64,000 bases of DNA, taken from assembly GCA_963844635.1 (NCBI GenBank), contig CAWJPD010000008.1, positions 372,001-436,000 of the forward strand, written 5' to 3'. Source of the DNA: JAJPKK01 sp963844635 (GTDB lineage: Bacteria > Pseudomonadota > Alphaproteobacteria > Rhizobiales > Xanthobacteraceae). A program made the position numbers and the translations under genes. Below, one piece after another: positions 62,557 through 64,000 of this stretch (positions are counted from its first letter, which is position 1; the number at the start of each line of letters is the position of its first letter). The notes below the pieces were generated by a model. The model ran no database searches. It was given only the letters and a program-made list of their open reading frames with translations, and was not told where the DNA came from.

Positions 62557-64000
62557 ATGCGCTCGGTTCGGGGTAACGTAGGGCTGCAGTGCACGGCTCT
62601 GCGCTGGGCGGCGGTGGCCGGCGTCACGTTTCTTGTGCTCGCCGTGGCGGCAGTGGGGGAGCCGGTCGCGCCGATCGCGATCGCCCAGGAACGCCTGCTT
62701 GAAGGGTCTGGGACCGCGGCGGCGCAGGTTGCGACCGGCCAGCATGCCATGGTGGCAACGCAGGAACAGCGGGCGACCGAGATCGGCCTCGACATCCTGA
62801 AGCGCGGCGGCAATGCCGTCGATGCCGCGGTGGCGATCGGGTTCGCGCTTGCGGTAACGCTGCCCAAAGCCGGCAACATCGGTGGCGGCGGTTTCATGAT
62901 GATCCATCGCGCCGCGACGAACGACGATATCGCCCTCGACTATCGTGAAATGGCGCCCGCAGCGACGACGCCCGACATATTCCTCGGGGCCGACGGCCAG
63001 CCCGATGCGGAAAAATCCCGCGATTCCGGGCTGGGGGTCGGCGTGCCTGGCACGGTCGCGGGCTTAAGCGTGGCGCTCAGCCGGTACGGCTCCGGCAAAT
63101 TCACGCTGGCGCAATTGATCGCGCCCGCGGTGCGCCTCGCGCGCGAGGGCGTTCCCATCAAGAATGACCTTTACGATTTGCTGCTGCTGGCGCAGCCGCG
63201 CCTCGCCCGCTGGCCGTCATCGGCGCGCATTTTTTTGAAGCCCGACGGAAGCGTACCGGCTGCCGGTGAAAAACTGGTGCAGCCCGAACTCGCGGAAACG
63301 CTGGAGACCATCGGCCGCGAGGGGCCGCGCGCATTTTATATCGGGCCGATCGCGGACAAGATCGTTGCCTCGGTACGCGGCGCCGGCGGCTTAATGGTGC
63401 GCAGCGATCTCGAAGAATACGCGCCGGTGATCCGCACCCCGCTCCGCGGAACCTATCGGGGCTACGATGTTGTCGCGATGCCGCCCCCCTCATCCGGCGG
63501 TGTCGGCCTCATCGAAATGCTCAACATCCTCGAAGGCTACCCTTCGGTGACCATCGGCAACGGCTCCGTGTCGACTTTCCATGCGGAGATCGAGGCGATG
63601 AAGCTCGCCTATGCGGACCGCGCGGAATATCTCGGCGACAGTGACCGTGTCGATGTCCCAGTCGATCGGCTGATCTCGAAAAGCTACGCGGCAACGCTCC
63701 GAAATCAGATCGATCCGCACCGCGCGCGGCCGGCGCAAGAGATCCGGCCCGAGATCGCGGTACCAAGTTCCGGCAGCAACACTACGCATTTCTCCGTCAT
63801 GGACGACGCTGGCGACGTCGTGGCCAATACCTACACGCTGAACTTCAGTTATGGCGTCGGTCTCGTTGCGGATGGTACTGGCATCGTGCTCAACAATGAG
63901 CTGGACGATTTCTCCGCAAAACCGGGGGTCCCCAATGCGTTCGGCCTGATCGGCGGCGCCGCCAATGCGCCGGGTCCCGGCAAGCGCCCGCTCTCTTCGA
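62557..64000 (+). CDS. ggt: Gamma-glutamyltransferase, incomplete at the window edge
   Basis: It starts at ATG 62557 with AGGGG upstream, and a signal-like hydrophobic segment follows (AAVAGVTFLVLAVAAVG). The large-subunit part has VATQEQRATEIGLDILKRGGNAVDAAVAIGFALAVTLP and NIGGGGFMM. The autocatalytic cleavage site is before Thr409 in SGSNTTHFSVMDD, and NNELDDFSAKPGVPNAFGL is typical of the small subunit. The enzyme cleaves gamma-glutamyl bonds of glutathione in the periplasm. The gene runs off the window. Confidence 0.93.
   Translation, partial: MRSVRGNVGLQCTALRWAAVAGVTFLVLAVAAVGEPVAPIAIAQERLLEGSGTAAAQVATGQHAMVATQEQRATEIGLDILKRGGNAVDAAVAIGFALAVTLPKAGNIGGGGFMMIHRAATNDDIALDYREMAPAATTPDIFLGADGQPDAEKSRDSGLGVGVPGTVAGLSVALSRYGSGKFTLAQLIAPAVRLAREGVPIKNDLYDLLLLAQPRLARWPSSARIFLKPDGSVPAAGEKLVQPELAETLETIGREGPRAFYIGPIADKIVASVRGAGGLMVRSDLEEYAPVIRTPLRGTYRGYDVVAMPPPSSGGVGLIEMLNILEGYPSVTIGNGSVSTFHAEIEAMKLAYADRAEYLGDSDRVDVPVDRLISKSYAATLRNQIDPHRARPAQEIRPEIAVPSSGSNTTHFSVMDDAGDVVANTYTLNFSYGVGLVADGTGIVLNNELDDFSAKPGVPNAFGLIGGAANAPGPGKRPLSS

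Overview
The window reads as chromosomal DNA of a GC-rich alphaproteobacterium of the order Hyphomicrobiales, close to the Bradyrhizobium / Rhodopseudomonas / Xanthobacteraceae group. This is inferred from gene neighbourhoods (rplU-rpmA-obgE; dnaE, lolD-lolC and proS on one strand), a short alphaproteobacterial-type prolyl-tRNA synthetase, many small secreted proteins, and a dense family of palindromic intergenic repeats. No phage, integrase, transposase, CRISPR array or plasmid gene was seen.

Layout. 0-4 kb: a tRNA-Thr, then a leftward group of secreted proteins of unknown function (a DUF6152 protein between two members of one uncharacterised family, one of them frame-broken). 4-8.4 kb: a cobalt-type nitrile hydratase operon (alpha, beta, accessory protein) whose alpha subunit carries a Tat-like signal, a RidA-family protein and an MFS carrier. 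8.6-17.5 kb: Ku (frame-broken), a metalloprotease, a giant TPR protein, an L,D-transpeptidase, a response regulator, a cyclic-nucleotide-binding protein and a solute-binding protein. 17.7-26.8 kb: the most interesting region. It holds a four-part transport module of the kind tied to PQQ / lanthanide alcohol dehydrogenases (ATPase, beta-propeller, binding protein, permease), followed on the same strand by five tandem secreted paralogues, each with a canonical 12-residue EF-hand-like loop, plus the remains of a sixth. 27-29.2 kb: rplU, rpmA, obgE. 29.7-34.4 kb: sulfotransferase, MFS carrier, Dps remnant, DUF302 protein and a membrane glycosyltransferase-like protein, mostly frame-broken. 34.7-42.8 kb: dnaE, a 32-residue membrane peptide, a paired palindromic operator region, lolD, lolC and proS. 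43.7-53.7 kb: flavin reductase, small secreted proteins, NTF2-like protein, hisS, MmgE/PrpD, enoyl-CoA hydratase family, idi, a methyltransferase and a LysR regulator. 53.8-64 kb: an exported amidase, a Tat-exported ABC binding protein, a DegP-type protease (frame-broken), an HPF/cold-shock fusion, a molybdenum hydroxylase large subunit and the start of gamma-glutamyltransferase.

Two features cut across the window. First, twelve copies of a composite repeat of about 140 bp, built from up to three hairpins, sit at gene borders and in places supply a stop codon or a possible start region. Second, about ten single-base frame breaks interrupt nine otherwise well-conserved genes. Nearly all are +1 insertions, a pattern that looks more like residual long-read sequencing error than natural decay; long genes such as dnaE, hisS and proS are intact. 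Frame-broken genes are entered as pseudogenes, but several may be functional in the living organism.

Functionally, the PQQ-associated transporter and the EF-loop array could form one periplasmic metal or alcohol-oxidation accessory system. That is inference from neighbourhood and motif. No alcohol dehydrogenase gene lies in the window.
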